DNA of 64,000 nt from Rhodococcus globerulus NBRC 14531 (GCF_001894805.1 NZ_BCWX01000001.1:1-64000), one strand, 5' to 3'; counted from the stretch's first letter, positions 16,470 through 25,574 are shown. A program made the numbers and translations. The notes: a model not told the origin generated them from the sequence alone.

Positions 16470-17915
16470 ATGGGAAGTGCGTTGGACAAGCTCGATCATT
16501 GGATCGCCGGTAGTGCGGTGATGCCGACCAGTGCCGACTACATGGCTGTCACAGACCCGGCAACCGGATGTGAGGCAAGGCAACTCGCGTGCGGCAATGC
16601 TCACGACGTCGACCTGGCGGTTCAGGCCGCATCTGCTGCCGAAACGGCATGGAAGCAGATACCGGCGCTTGCTCGGGCGCGGTTGTTCGGTGACCTCGCC
16701 CGGGCCATGCGCGCCGATTCTGCGGAGTTGGCCCGGTTGGAGATCAGTGAAACCGGTAAACCGGAGGCCGTTGCACTGGCTGAAGTCGAGAACTCGGCGA
16801 CGTACTTCGATTTCTACGGCGGGTTGATCGGCATGCCGGCCGGTGACACTCTCGACGTGGCACCGGATCAGCATGTGTACACCCGCCGTGAGGCTTTCGG
16901 AGTAATCGGAGTCATCACGCCGTGGAATGTGCCACTGAACCAGGCAGCGAGGGCGTGCGCACCAGCTTTGGCTGCCGGCAACACAGTGGTGGTCAAGCCG
17001 TCGGAGAGCACGTCGGCGTCGACGGTTCGGTTGGCTCAACTCGCGACCGAGGTGGGTTTTCCGGCCGGAGTCTTCAACGTGGTTCTCGGTACGGGTCAGG
17101 ATGCGGGTGCTGCTTTGGTGGCCCATCCGGATGTGTCCAAGGTGGCATTTACGGGTTCCGTGGGCACCGGCCGTGCGATCGGGCATGTTGCTGCAGACCG
17201 AATCATCCCGGTGACACTGGAATTGGGTGGAAAGTCCGCCAACATCGTCTTTGCCGACGCCGATGTGGAGAAGGCGGTTGCAGGTTCGCTGCTTGCTTTC
17301 ACGGCCAATGCCGGCCAGGTGTGTTCCGCCGGCACAAGGCTCCTGGTTCATCGATCGATCCACGACGAGGTCGTACAGAAATTGGCTGCGGGTGCCGCAG
17401 CGGTGCGTCCCGGGCGCGATATCGGTCCACTCATTACCAGGGCGCAGTTCGAACGAGTGCAGGAATACTTCAAGATCGCGGAATCCGAAGGTGCACAGGC
17501 TGTAACCGGAGGAACAGTCTCTGTGGTGGCACAGGAGACCGGCGGCTTCTACATCGATCCCACGGTGTACATCGGAGTCGACAACTCGGCCCGGATCGCG
17601 CGCGAAGAGATATTCGGACCCGTGGTTCTCGTGCTCGCGTTCGATACCGAAGACGAGGCGATCGAACTGGCCAACGACTCGGATTACGGACTGGTAGCCG
17701 GTGTTTGGACCAGCAATGTGTCGCGGGCACTGCGGGTCAGTGAGCGGATCCGAGTTGGTCAGGTGTTCGTCAACACCTGGTCAACCGGATCCGTGCAGAC
17801 TCCGTTCGGCGGGTGGAAGAACAGCGGTTACGGGCGCGAAAAAGGTGTGGAGGCACTCCATCACTACAGCCAGGTCAAGTGCGTGACCATCAAATTCGAG
17901 GGAGATTCACAGTGA
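16470..17915 (+). CDS. Aldehyde dehydrogenase (NAD(P)-dependent)
   Basis: This 481-residue enzyme of standard length oxidises an aldehyde to the acid. Motifs are TPWNVPLNQAARACAPALAAGNTVVVKPSE, FTGSVGTGRAIG, the glutamate motif LELGGKSANIVF and the cysteine motif NAGQVCSAGTRL. All catalytic residues are present. The ATG at 16470 lacks a clear ribosome site; the TTG at 16482, preceded by GGGAAG, is an alternative. It follows the LuxE/LuxC/aldo-keto trio after 88 bases and overlaps the next gene (GTGA). Oxidation here runs opposite to LuxC reduction, so it may serve a different aldehyde. Confidence 0.93.
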   Translation: MGSALDKLDHWIAGSAVMPTSADYMAVTDPATGCEARQLACGNAHDVDLAVQAASAAETAWKQIPALARARLFGDLARAMRADSAELARLEISETGKPEAVALAEVENSATYFDFYGGLIGMPAGDTLDVAPDQHVYTRREAFGVIGVITPWNVPLNQAARACAPALAAGNTVVVKPSESTSASTVRLAQLATEVGFPAGVFNVVLGTGQDAGAALVAHPDVSKVAFTGSVGTGRAIGHVAADRIIPVTLELGGKSANIVFADADVEKAVAGSLLAFTANAGQVCSAGTRLLVHRSIHDEVVQKLAAGAAAVRPGRDIGPLITRAQFERVQEYFKIAESEGAQAVTGGTVSVVAQETGGFYIDPTVYIGVDNSARIAREEIFGPVVLVLAFDTEDEAIELANDSDYGLVAGVWTSNVSRALRVSERIRVGQVFVNTWSTGSVQTPFGGWKNSGYGREKGVEALHHYSQVKCVTIKFEGDSQ

Positions 17916-18343
17916 CACAAGATAGCCCGCTCGATCTGGCTCACCAGACCGTCTTCGAGGCCGGTTTGGCAGTGCGTAGGGAAGTCCTCGGTGCCGAATA
18001 CGTCGATGCGGCAATGACCCGGAATGCCGGGACTGACGGCGAAGAGTTACAGAAGTTCGTGAGCGAGTTCGTGTGGGGCGGTGCCTGGACCAGGCCAGGC
18101 CTGGACCGTCGGAGTCGTTCGCTGATCAATCTCGGAATTCTGATCGCCCTCAGCCAGCCCCATGAGTTGTCCGTCCACGTTCGCGTGGGTCTGAGCAACG
18201 GCCTGACTCGTACAGAGATCACCGAGGCCGTTATCCACGCCACCGCCTATGTGGGAGTGCCCATGGGTATGGCGGCGATGCGTGTGGTTCAGGAAACCCT
18301 GACTGCCGAACTGGGCCCCCTCACCGCGGAGGTCTCGGCATGA
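17912..18343 (+). CDS. Carboxymuconolactone-decarboxylase-family protein
   Basis: This 143-residue all-helical CMD-fold protein has SRSLINLGILIALSQPHELSVHVRVGLSNG and ATAYVGVPMGMAAMRV, matching the gamma-carboxymuconolactone decarboxylase branch. The CxxC of AhpD-type peroxidases is absent, so a decarboxylase, lactonase or accessory role is more likely. The GTG start overlaps the aldehyde dehydrogenase stop by four bases, and its own stop overlaps the next ATG, so it is tightly coupled to both. Confidence 0.88.
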   Translation: MTQDSPLDLAHQTVFEAGLAVRREVLGAEYVDAAMTRNAGTDGEELQKFVSEFVWGGAWTRPGLDRRSRSLINLGILIALSQPHELSVHVRVGLSNGLTRTEITEAVIHATAYVGVPMGMAAMRVVQETLTAELGPLTAEVSA

Positions 18344-19254
18344 GCGTGATTCCGTTGCCGGGCAAAAGTGTCGGTCTTGTCGGGCTGGGTGCGATGGGTG
18401 GCCCGATAGCCCGCAACTTCGTCAACTCCGGCCAACCGTTGATTGTCCGTGACGCCGATGCCGCGTCGCAGCAACGGTTTCTCGACAGTCATCCGAGCGC
18501 TGTGGGCACAACGGATTTCGCGGACTTCGCGAAGTGCGACGTGGTGGTGCTGGTCCTGCCGACCAGTGACATCGTCGATGCCGTGGTTCTCGGTGAGGGG
18601 GGACTACTGTCGCAACTGCAGGCAGGTAGCACCATCGTGGACATGGGGTCGAGCATTCCGGACCGCACTCAGAAGTTGGCTGGAATAGCCGCCGAGCAGG
18701 GTGTTCGAGTTGTCGACGCCCCGGTCAGTGGCGGAGTCGGACGTGCACTGAAGGCGGATCTTGCCGTGATGGCGGGCGGTGACGCCGATGTGGTCGCAGA
18801 GGTTCTGCCGCTCCTGCGTGCCACCGGAACGGCAATCATCCACGTCGGTCCGGTTGGGTCGGGGCACGCTGCAAAGGCACTCAACAACCTTCTTGCAGCC
18901 AACGGTCTTGTTGCCGCAGCGGAGGCCATGTTGGTGGGCCGCAAATTCGGTATCGATCCGGCGACGCTCCTTTCGGTGATCAATGCCAGTAGCGGCCGGA
19001 ACCAGGCAACGGAGACGAAGTACGAAAAATTCGTTCTGTCAGGAACATTCGACTCAGGATTCGCCGCAACTCTGATGCGCAAGGACATCGGAATCGCTTT
19101 GGATTTGGCTCGTTCTCAGGACGTATCCACTGTTCTCGGCGACACGCTCGGCAAGATCTGGGAAACCGCTGTCGACGGCTTGGCTCCAGGAGCAGACCAA
19201 ACCGAGGTTGTGCGATACCTCGAGGAGCTTGCGCAGGTGTCGCTTCACGATTAG
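18340..19254 (+). CDS. Beta-hydroxyacid dehydrogenase (3-hydroxyisobutyrate-dehydrogenase-like)
   Basis: This 304-residue enzyme has the Rossmann motif VGLVGLGAMGGPIARNF, the substrate loop DAPVSGGVGRALKADLAVMAGG and the catalytic lysine in GSGHAAKALNNLLAA. Family members oxidise short beta-hydroxyacids such as 3-hydroxyisobutyrate, tartronate semialdehyde or 6-hydroxynicotinate products. It ends the LuxE-to-here operon and has two further paralogues at 23425 and 24228. The DNA between it and the next gene has no terminator-like hairpin. Confidence 0.92.
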   Translation: MSVIPLPGKSVGLVGLGAMGGPIARNFVNSGQPLIVRDADAASQQRFLDSHPSAVGTTDFADFAKCDVVVLVLPTSDIVDAVVLGEGGLLSQLQAGSTIVDMGSSIPDRTQKLAGIAAEQGVRVVDAPVSGGVGRALKADLAVMAGGDADVVAEVLPLLRATGTAIIHVGPVGSGHAAKALNNLLAANGLVAAAEAMLVGRKFGIDPATLLSVINASSGRNQATETKYEKFVLSGTFDSGFAATLMRKDIGIALDLARSQDVSTVLGDTLGKIWETAVDGLAPGADQTEVVRYLEELAQVSLHD

Positions 19255-19318
19255 CTCCGTGTAGGTGATGCGAGGCGCGTACCCCTCATTCCACGACACC
19301 CCGTCGGATGCGAAGATG

Positions 19319-19343
19319 ATTCGAATCCAACGGGGTTTCGAAT
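19319..19343. promoter_or_regulatory. Palindromic operator upstream of the 19363 TetR
   Basis: The arms ATTCGAATCC (19319-19328) and GGTTTCGAAT (19334-19343) pair at nine of ten positions around five bases. The site ends 19 bases before the ATG, which suggests autoregulation by the TetR protein. Confidence 0.6.
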
Positions 19344-19362
19344 TCAGCGGAGTGAGGTGGTC

Positions 19363-19989
19363 ATGGCTTCATCGCCGCGGCGCGTGGGTGCCGAGAAGTC
19401 GAAGACGCGAGATGTTCTGCTGGACAATGTCGAGAAGATGATGCTGGACACCGGCTACGCCAGCGTGACCTATCGATCTTTGGCAGCAGAGGCCGGTGTG
19501 ACCGCGAGCCTGGTCCAGTATTACTTTCCCACTCTTGACGACATCTTCCGCGCCGCAATTGCGAGGTACACCGATCGCAACCTCGCGGTACTGCAATCTG
19601 CGCTGCAGAAACGAGCCGAAGATCCGTTGCATGTGTTGTGGGAGTACAGCTGGGATGAAGCCACAAGTGCTCTGATGACGGAGTTCATGGCTCTCGGCAA
19701 TCACCGTGAGTCAATCCGTGCTGAAATCGCCGAAGTCACCGAACGGGTCCGGCAACTGCAGATGGAGGCCGTGGCTCGCAAGTTCGGGCCGGGTGCTCGA
19801 CCGGACGGCAGGCTGTCTCTCGGCGCAATGGTGTTGCTGATCACCGGGATTCCCAAGTTCCTCAATCTGGAATCGGGTATCGGCGTCGACACTGCGCATG
19901 CCGAAGTGGTGGAAGCACTCGAGGGCTACATCGATTCGGTGGAGCCTCGCATCACGCAGACTGCGCGCACCAAGCGACCGCGGACATAA
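19363..19989 (+). CDS. TetR-family transcriptional regulator
   Basis: This 208-residue regulator has the N-terminal helix-turn-helix SVTYRSLAAEAGVTASLVQYYFPTLDDIFRAAI at about residues 37-69. A GTG two codons upstream (19357) is a possible alternative start. It is related in layout to the TetR at 42439: both share a YYF recognition helix, a FMALGNHRESIRAEIAEVTERVRQ-like stretch and a similar C-terminus. It stands upstream of the TfdA-type dioxygenase gene and may control it; the two are separated by 160 bases. Confidence 0.92.
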   Translation: MASSPRRVGAEKSKTRDVLLDNVEKMMLDTGYASVTYRSLAAEAGVTASLVQYYFPTLDDIFRAAIARYTDRNLAVLQSALQKRAEDPLHVLWEYSWDEATSALMTEFMALGNHRESIRAEIAEVTERVRQLQMEAVARKFGPGARPDGRLSLGAMVLLITGIPKFLNLESGIGVDTAHAEVVEALEGYIDSVEPRITQTARTKRPRT

Positions 19990-20149
19990 GAAACGGATCG
20001 CGACTTTTTTCGAAAATTGGTACGACTGTATAGCAAGTGCGGTACTGTCCTGTAGTGCGCGAGCTCGCTTGACCTCAGACTGCTTACCGAGCGCCAAAAG
20101 TACCTCTTCCCAGTATTTTTCGAGAAACGTGCCGATCGAGGAGTTCTTC

Positions 20150-20992
20150 TTGCCTGCTTCCATACGTCCCATCACGTCGACCGTCGGACTGGAGGTCACA
20201 GGTCTGACTGCCGACGATCTCATGAAGTCGGATTCTGCCCGAGAGATTCGGCAACTCCTGGACCGGCATGGGGTCCTGGTGTACCGCGAGATCAACATCG
20301 ACGACGACGCCCTGTTGTCTCTCAGTCGTGCACTGGGCACCGTCGTAGTCCAATCCACCGGCGAGCACCGCCTCCCGGAGATTCAGACCATCACCATGGA
20401 TCCGTCCAAAACGAATGCAATTCTCGCGTCGTATCGAGCGGGGAACTTCCACTGGCACATCGACGGTGCCACACAAGTCATTCCGCAGCAGGCGACGCTC
20501 CTGAGCGCTCGAGAGGTCGATCCAGCCGGGGGCGACACCGAGTTCGCCAGTACGTACGCGGCGTATGACGGCTTGAGCGACGAGGAGAAGGCCGAGTTCG
20601 AGTCTCTCGAGGTTGTGCACACGTTTGGGCATGCACAGTCGCTGGCGAACCCGGATCCCGACGAAGCAACCAGGCGAGCCTGGGCACGGGTACCAGCGCA
20701 GGTTCATCCGTTGGTATGGACGAGAAAGAATGGACGGAAGTCGCTGTTGCTGGGCGCTACCGCGTCCGAAGTTGTCGGTTGGCCGATCGAGCGAAGTCGT
20801 GCGTTGTTGGATCGACTGCTCGAGTGGTCCACACGCCCCGAATACGTACTGCGCCAGGTGTGGCGCAAAGGTGACCTGGTCATCTGGGACAACACCGGAA
20901 TGCTGCATCGAGCGACGGAGTTCGAGCCCTCGTCTCAGCGGCTCATGCACCGCACGACCTTGGCGGGGGAGGAATCAGTCTGTCGTGGTTGA
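20150..20992 (+). CDS. TfdA/TauD-family 2-oxoglutarate-dependent dioxygenase
   Basis: This 280-residue Fe(II)/2-oxoglutarate dioxygenase has metal ligands H103 and D105 in WHID and H267 near the end in MHRTT, with the 2-oxoglutarate contacts in GGDTEFASTYAAY. Family members hydroxylate an activated carbon, often cleaving ethers, sulfonates or hydroxylating alkyl chains. The start is set at TTG 20150 because GAGGAG lies six bases upstream and the N-terminus then matches the paralogue at 28310; a GTG at 20129 also exists. It is a single gene after TetR. Confidence 0.88.
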   Translation: MPASIRPITSTVGLEVTGLTADDLMKSDSAREIRQLLDRHGVLVYREINIDDDALLSLSRALGTVVVQSTGEHRLPEIQTITMDPSKTNAILASYRAGNFHWHIDGATQVIPQQATLLSAREVDPAGGDTEFASTYAAYDGLSDEEKAEFESLEVVHTFGHAQSLANPDPDEATRRAWARVPAQVHPLVWTRKNGRKSLLLGATASEVVGWPIERSRALLDRLLEWSTRPEYVLRQVWRKGDLVIWDNTGMLHRATEFEPSSQRLMHRTTLAGEESVCRG

Positions 20993-21050
20993 GGGTCTGT
21001 GGTGGTTGAGGATTGGCCGAGTCCGTGAACACTATTTGCGACTATGACAT

Positions 21051-21098
21051 GCGTGTGGGCTTCGCATCGTCTTGACTGGTGATGCGAAGCTTGCACGC
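21051..21098. terminator. Bidirectional hairpin between convergent genes
   Basis: The arms GCTTCGCATC (21059-21068) and GATGCGAAGC (21081-21090) pair perfectly, and an outer stem GCGTG../..CACGC extends it. It lies between the TfdA-type gene and the convergent HNH gene, so it probably ends both transcripts. There is no T-tract, as is common in actinobacteria. Confidence 0.55.
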
Positions 21099-21124
21099 CG
21101 TATATGGTTCTGGCAGAGTCGGGT

Positions 21125-22461
21125 TCAGTCTCGGTGGACTGGGCCCTGGCGGGTGGTGGAGCGGCGGGGTCGTTGTTTCGGGTCGATTGCAGCTGGTGGG
21201 ATGAACCAGGGTTTGTGGTCGTCGCCCATTTTGATTTCCCAGATACCGCGAAACCCGCTGGTGCTGTGGATCAATCGGTGGTGGTTGCGGCAGAGGAGGG
21301 TGAGATTGTCCATCACCGTCAGGCCGCCGACCGACCACGGTTTTATGTGGTGGGCGTCGCACCAGGCCGGGACGGCATCACAGTTGGGGAAGGCGCAGCC
21401 TTTGTCCCGAGCAATCAACGCGGTCCGCTGCTCGGGTGTGACGAGGCGTTTGTGTGGGGTTGCATCGAGCGGTGCGCCGTTGCCGTCCATCAGGACGGTG
21501 GAGAGCATGCAGTCACAGGCAAGCATCCGGGTGAGGCTCACACTGAGTGGTCCCATCCAGGGCATGTATCCGACGTCGAGATCCTCGACATCAGGCTCAT
21601 CGAAATCCGACGCGGTATTGCTGCGCATGGTCGCGAAGTCTCGATGCTCGGCAAGATCTTTCGCAGTGATATGCACGTTCACATGCGGACGCTGACCACC
21701 ATCCACCCCGATCATGGCATTGTCGAGGTACCGGCGAATCAGTTCGGTGAAGGCGTCGGCGGTGCGTTTGGCGGCCGACCGCTGATCCGGGGTTCCGTCC
21801 GCGGCCGGTTTCGGCATCGACAAACCCGAAAGAGCCGACAACAACATTTCGCCCGTGAGCGCGTCGAAATCACCCTTGATCGCGATCCGCCCGTTCAACG
21901 TCGGCGAAATCCGCAAGACGTTGAGATCATCGTCTTCACCGGGTGGGGTCTCGTCGGATTCGAAAATCCGCTCCAGGACCGCAATCGCGTAGCGGAGTTT
22001 TATGGTGGTCGCTTCCACCCCGGATGCCGCAGCGAGCAGTGTTGCCATGCAGGACGGTAGAGCGTTCTCCGGCATACCTTTTGGTGGGGATTCACAGAAC
22101 GCGACGATTATTGCCGCATGATCGAGCGAGAGATCACCGGCCTCGAACTGCGCAGCAATGTCGGGGAACACCCGCAACGCGGCGCCAAGGGCAGCGATCT
22201 TGTTACCGGCCGCGTTCTGCAGCATCGTATTCGCCGCCAACCACCCACACCGCGGTAGCACAGCACCTGCTCGTCCGGATTGAGTGCCAACTCGTCGACC
22301 GCGGCAACCCGAATCGCTTCCAACCGAAGAATTTCCGCCGATACGCAGACTGCAACGTCTCGAACCTCGGCCGCTCGTAGCCGCCACAACCTGCCACGCA
22401 CACCCGCAGCCGAACCGGCTACAACATCCTCCACCGAAACAAAATCGCTCACCGTAGTCAT
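21125..22461 (-). pseudogene. 13E12-family DUF222/HNH endonuclease gene with a frameshift
   Basis: The C-terminal part is a clear DUF222-HNH protein: the nuclease motif reads CAFPNCDAVPAWCDAHHIKPWSVGG and then LLCRNHHRLIH. The matching N-terminus (MTTVSDFVSVEDV to CYRGVGGW) is in a different frame, and the two meet near 22230-22240, where the family has an uninterrupted YR..GGWLAA. The span from the ATG at 22461 to the stop is 1,337 bases, not a multiple of three. GGGAGG precedes that ATG. So it is a recent frameshift, a sequencing error or a rarely used recoding site. The family (REP13E12 in mycobacteria) is repetitive and may be mobile. Confidence 0.8.
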
Positions 22462-22582
22462 CAAGGCCTCCCCACCCTGACCCAATTATAGTCGAACAAA
22501 CATTCGAATCAAGAGACATTTCGGGCACATTTCGGCCGAATGATATTTGTAGCCAGAATCTTTGACCAAAGCCGAAGTGGTT

Positions 22583-23344
22583 TCAGGAGCCGTGACGACC
22601 GGCGCGCTGAATCGAGAGTCGATGCTCGTACCGTTCCGACGCATGCACCGTCAACGAGATCTCGACCGGAACTCCATTGCCGTTCCGGTAGACCCGCTCG
22701 ATGTGCAGGGCGGGTCTGCCCGGCGGGGTGTGCAGAATTTCGGCGATGTCGTCGGATACGAGAATCGCGGTGACAGTTTCTTCAGCTCCGGCAACAGGAC
22801 CCGCGACGCTACCGACCGAGGCAAGGATGGTCCCGGGAGTACGGACTGTCGGGATCAGGTTCTCCGATATCAGTGTTTCGGCGACGTCGGGCGGAAGAAT
22901 GATCGTGTTGACCGCATACGGCTGGTTGTCGATCCAGCGCCGAACCTTCAACTGCGCCACAACAAGACTGTCGAGTTCGAGCTTCTCGGCGTGGACACGG
23001 TCGCGTTTGAGTTCGAGAGGCGAGATGACTTCCATCTCGGTGCCCGGCCACTCCTCGAGTTGTTCGATCGAATCGGTGGAGCGGACGGAGCGGCCGGTGC
23101 TGGGCTGATCCGTCGGAAATGTTCCCCGACCGCGGACGCGATATACCAGTCCGTCCGCCACAAGCTCCTGAAACGCTCGCCGCACCGTTTGCCGTCCGAG
23201 GCTGTACTCGGTCATGAGTTCGGTATCGGTGGGCAGCGGAGTGTCCTTGTCGTACCTGCCGGCAGCGACCGCTTCGGCGAGCGTCAGAGCCAGGCGCCGG
23301 TACCCCGGTAGATCGGTACTGCCCGACAGGACTGACCCGCCCAT
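22583..23344 (-). CDS. GntR-family regulator with UTRA ligand domain
   Basis: This regulator of about 253 residues has an N-terminal winged helix (PLPTDTELMTEYSLGRQTVRRAFQELVADGLVYRVRGRGTF, about residues 36-76) and a C-terminal UTRA/HutC-type effector domain ending in VYRNGNGVPVEISLTVHASERY. The second ATG (23344) has GGGAG upstream and is preferred over the one at 23362. A perfect palindrome lies just upstream. It follows the two beta-hydroxyacid dehydrogenase genes on the same strand, so it may respond to a product of that pathway. Confidence 0.92.
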   Translation of the reverse strand: MGGSVLSGSTDLPGYRRLALTLAEAVAAGRYDKDTPLPTDTELMTEYSLGRQTVRRAFQELVADGLVYRVRGRGTFPTDQPSTGRSVRSTDSIEQLEEWPGTEMEVISPLELKRDRVHAEKLELDSLVVAQLKVRRWIDNQPYAVNTIILPPDVAETLISENLIPTVRTPGTILASVGSVAGPVAGAEETVTAILVSDDIAEILHTPPGRPALHIERVYRNGNGVPVEISLTVHASERYEHRLSIQRAGRHGS

Positions 23345-23373
23345 CTTGTTCTCCCAGATCATGGTCGATTGAC

Positions 23374-23393
23374 TGCCGATAGTGTCATCGGCA
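23374..23393. promoter_or_regulatory. Palindromic operator upstream of the GntR gene
   Basis: Perfect 7-bp arms TGCCGAT and ATCGGCA are separated by six bases. The site lies 30 bases upstream of the GntR start, between it and the stop of the preceding gene, so autoregulation by GntR is likely. Confidence 0.6.
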
Positions 23394-23424
23394 ACGCTAT
23401 CCCATTCGGAAGAACCGGCGTGAG

Positions 23425-24231
23425 TCAGACGCGATTCGGTAGAGCGGCGTTGACTGCGTCGTCGAGCAGTCCGAGATTGCCGTCCAGCTCGGTGACGATC
23501 TTTCGGACGACGCCCACGTCCTTGCTCAGGAAATCTCCGACCGAATCTGCGAATGCGGACACTGAGCCCTTGGCTGAAACACTGGTCAGTGCACGGCTGT
23601 TGGAACTGCCGTATGGCAGGGCCGCGAGCAGATCGCCCTCGTCGATGCCGAGTTGTGTTCCCAGTGCGACAGCTTCGGTGAGAAGGCCGATCTGAGCGGC
23701 GAACAGAGCATTGTTGACTAGCTTGACCCGCTGTCCGTTGCCAGTGGGGCCGACATAGAGAACTGGATCTGCGTAGCTTTCCAGGGTCGGCTGGATGCGT
23801 GCCAGGGTGTTGGCATCGCCGCCGACAAAGAGGGTCAACCTACCTGCGGCGATATCGTGCGGTCCACCGCTGACCGGTGAGTCCACGACTGCGACACCAA
23901 ACTGTGCTGCGTGCTCGGTTACGGCTTCAGCTGTGCGCGGGCTTCCCGTTGTATGCAACACCAGGGTGGATCCGCGAGGCATCGACGCGAGCAAGTCGCT
24001 GCCGAGACATATCTCGCGAACCTGCTCGTCCGTGAAAACGCAGATGATCACGAGGTCGGTATCGCCGCCGACCTCTGCGAAGGTGGACACGGCCTGCGCA
24101 CCGGAGGCTTCCAGCGCAGTTTTTGTTGCGGCGGAGCGTGCAAGCCCGCGAACCTCGTGACCGGCTTCGACGAGACGGCTGACCATCGGTCCGCCCATCC
24201 GCCCGGCGCCGATGAACCCGACGCGTGTCAT
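23425..24231 (-). CDS. Beta-hydroxyacid dehydrogenase (3-hydroxyisobutyrate-dehydrogenase-like)
   Basis: This 268-residue enzyme has VGFIGAGRMGGPMVSRLVEAGHEV, DSPVSGGPHDIAAGRLTLFVGG and the catalytic lysine in GNGQRVKLVNNALFAAQIG. It is somewhat short for the family but complete. It starts inside the stop of the upstream paralogue (ATGA overlap), so the two are coupled and may form one heteromeric or sequential pair. Likely reaction: NAD(P)-dependent oxidation of a short 3-hydroxy acid to its semialdehyde or keto acid. Confidence 0.9.
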   Translation of the reverse strand: MTRVGFIGAGRMGGPMVSRLVEAGHEVRGLARSAATKTALEASGAQAVSTFAEVGGDTDLVIICVFTDEQVREICLGSDLLASMPRGSTLVLHTTGSPRTAEAVTEHAAQFGVAVVDSPVSGGPHDIAAGRLTLFVGGDANTLARIQPTLESYADPVLYVGPTGNGQRVKLVNNALFAAQIGLLTEAVALGTQLGIDEGDLLAALPYGSSNSRALTSVSAKGSVSAFADSVGDFLSKDVGVVRKIVTELDGNLGLLDDAVNAALPNRV

Positions 24232-25046
24232 CGGCGGTGATCCATGAGTTCGAGGGTGGCGTCAGCTGCGGTCAGGACGACTCCGGTGGGTGCTTGGGCT
24301 GTTGTCGCGAGATCTGCAATCAGCCCGACGTCCTTCTGCAGCAATGTGCCCGCGTGCTGGGCGATACGCTCGAGCGTTCCACCGGCAGAGACGATCCGGC
24401 TCAGCGCGAAGCTGTTTGCCGTGCCGTGTGAGATCACGTCTCCGAGGCGGTTGGGATCAACACCGAGCGACTGGCCGAGCGCAAGCGTGTTCGCGGCTGT
24501 GGCCAAATTTGCCGTGAAGAGGAGATTGTTGAGCAGCTTCGTGATCTGACCGGACCCCAAAGGTCCAAGGTGAACAACAGGATTCGCGTACATCGAGAAG
24601 ACGGGACGGACGCGTTCGAAGTCTTCGTCCCTGCCGCCCACCATCACCAGAAGGCGGCCCTCGGTTGCGGCGATGCCACCGCCACTGACGGGAGCGTCAA
24701 CGACGGAGATTCCTCGAGTAGCCGCTATTTCCCCGAGTTCGCGACAGGTATCCGGGTGAACCGTGCTGTGCACGGCAATGATTCCACCTGGCTTCATGCC
24801 CGCGAGGACGCCGTCCTCACCCGTGACAACGTCGAGAACATCGGCGTCGCTGCCGACGCAGATGCACACGAGATCGCTTGCCGCGCCTAGTTCCGCCGCA
24901 GATTCGGCGAACTTGGCTGCGGTGTCGGCAAAGGGAACGCGGGCTTCGGGACGTCGTGCCCACAGCGTGGTTTCGTAGCCGGAGTGGACGATTCGCCGTG
25001 CCATCGGCGCGCCTTGGCTACCGAGTCCGATGAATCCTACGTGCAT
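24228..25046 (-). CDS. Beta-hydroxyacid dehydrogenase (second of an adjacent pair)
   Basis: This 272-residue enzyme has VGFIGLGSQGAPMARRIVHSGYE, VDAPVSGGGIAATEGRLLVMVGG and the lysine in GSGQITKLLNNLLFTANLA. The ATG at 25046 is chosen because AGGAGG lies eight bases upstream, while longer readings run into the DoxX gene. It is only moderately similar to its neighbour at 23425, so the pair is not a recent duplication. Together with the 18340 gene there are three such dehydrogenases in 7 kb. Confidence 0.9.
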   Translation of the reverse strand: MHVGFIGLGSQGAPMARRIVHSGYETTLWARRPEARVPFADTAAKFAESAAELGAASDLVCICVGSDADVLDVVTGEDGVLAGMKPGGIIAVHSTVHPDTCRELGEIAATRGISVVDAPVSGGGIAATEGRLLVMVGGRDEDFERVRPVFSMYANPVVHLGPLGSGQITKLLNNLLFTANLATAANTLALGQSLGVDPNRLGDVISHGTANSFALSRIVSAGGTLERIAQHAGTLLQKDVGLIADLATTAQAPTGVVLTAADATLELMDHRR

Positions 25047-25066
25047 CGCGGGTCCTCCTAGAGTGA

Positions 25067-25570
25067 TCATGAAACCTCCTGTAGCTGTGGCCGCCAGAAC
25101 AAGCCGAGAAGTACGGCGGTGCCGACCGCGCCCACTCCGAGGGCGATACCGCCACCTGCCCACCCGGAGAGTTCGATGTTCAGTGCGCCGTCGAGCGATA
25201 TGCTGCCTGGCCCGAGCATGGCTGCGGCGAGCGCTACAAGCGCGAGCACCATCACATACTCGTAGCCGTCACGAAAGATGAAGAATCCGTTGGGGCGGTG
25301 TGCCAGTATCCCGGCAACCAGCATGACCGAGATGACCGCCGCACAGGCAAACGGATTCAGGAATCCGACGATCAGCAAGACACCGGCACCGACTTCGGTG
25401 ACCACGCTCATCCAGGCCTGGAATGTGCCGTTGCGTAGTCCCAGTCCGCTGAACCAGCGAGCCGTGCCCTCGATCTTTCCGCCACCGACCCAGTGATTGA
25501 CTCCGTGAGCAATCATGGTCGAGCCCACGGCCAATCGGATCAGTAGAAGTGCAACATCTGCGGAATTCAT
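25067..25570 (-). CDS. DoxX-family membrane protein
   Basis: This 167-residue protein has four predicted membrane helices, near residues 5-22, 57-77, 80-110 and 135-158, with the DoxX-type RLAVGSTMIAHGVNHWVGGG start. DoxX proteins are small inner-membrane subunits linked to quinone, thiosulfate or oxidative-stress reactions; a specific job here is unknown. It is followed within 21 bases by the beta-hydroxyacid dehydrogenase and preceded within five bases by the hydrolase, so it belongs to the same operon. Confidence 0.85.
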   Translation of the reverse strand: MNSADVALLLIRLAVGSTMIAHGVNHWVGGGKIEGTARWFSGLGLRNGTFQAWMSVVTEVGAGVLLIVGFLNPFACAAVISVMLVAGILAHRPNGFFIFRDGYEYVMVLALVALAAAMLGPGSISLDGALNIELSGWAGGGIALGVGAVGTAVLLGLFWRPQLQEVS

Positions 25571-25574
25571 GGGG

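Noticed and set aside
21104-22060. A 318-codon frame on the plus strand
   Set aside because: Antisense to the clear HNH/DUF222 coding sequence.
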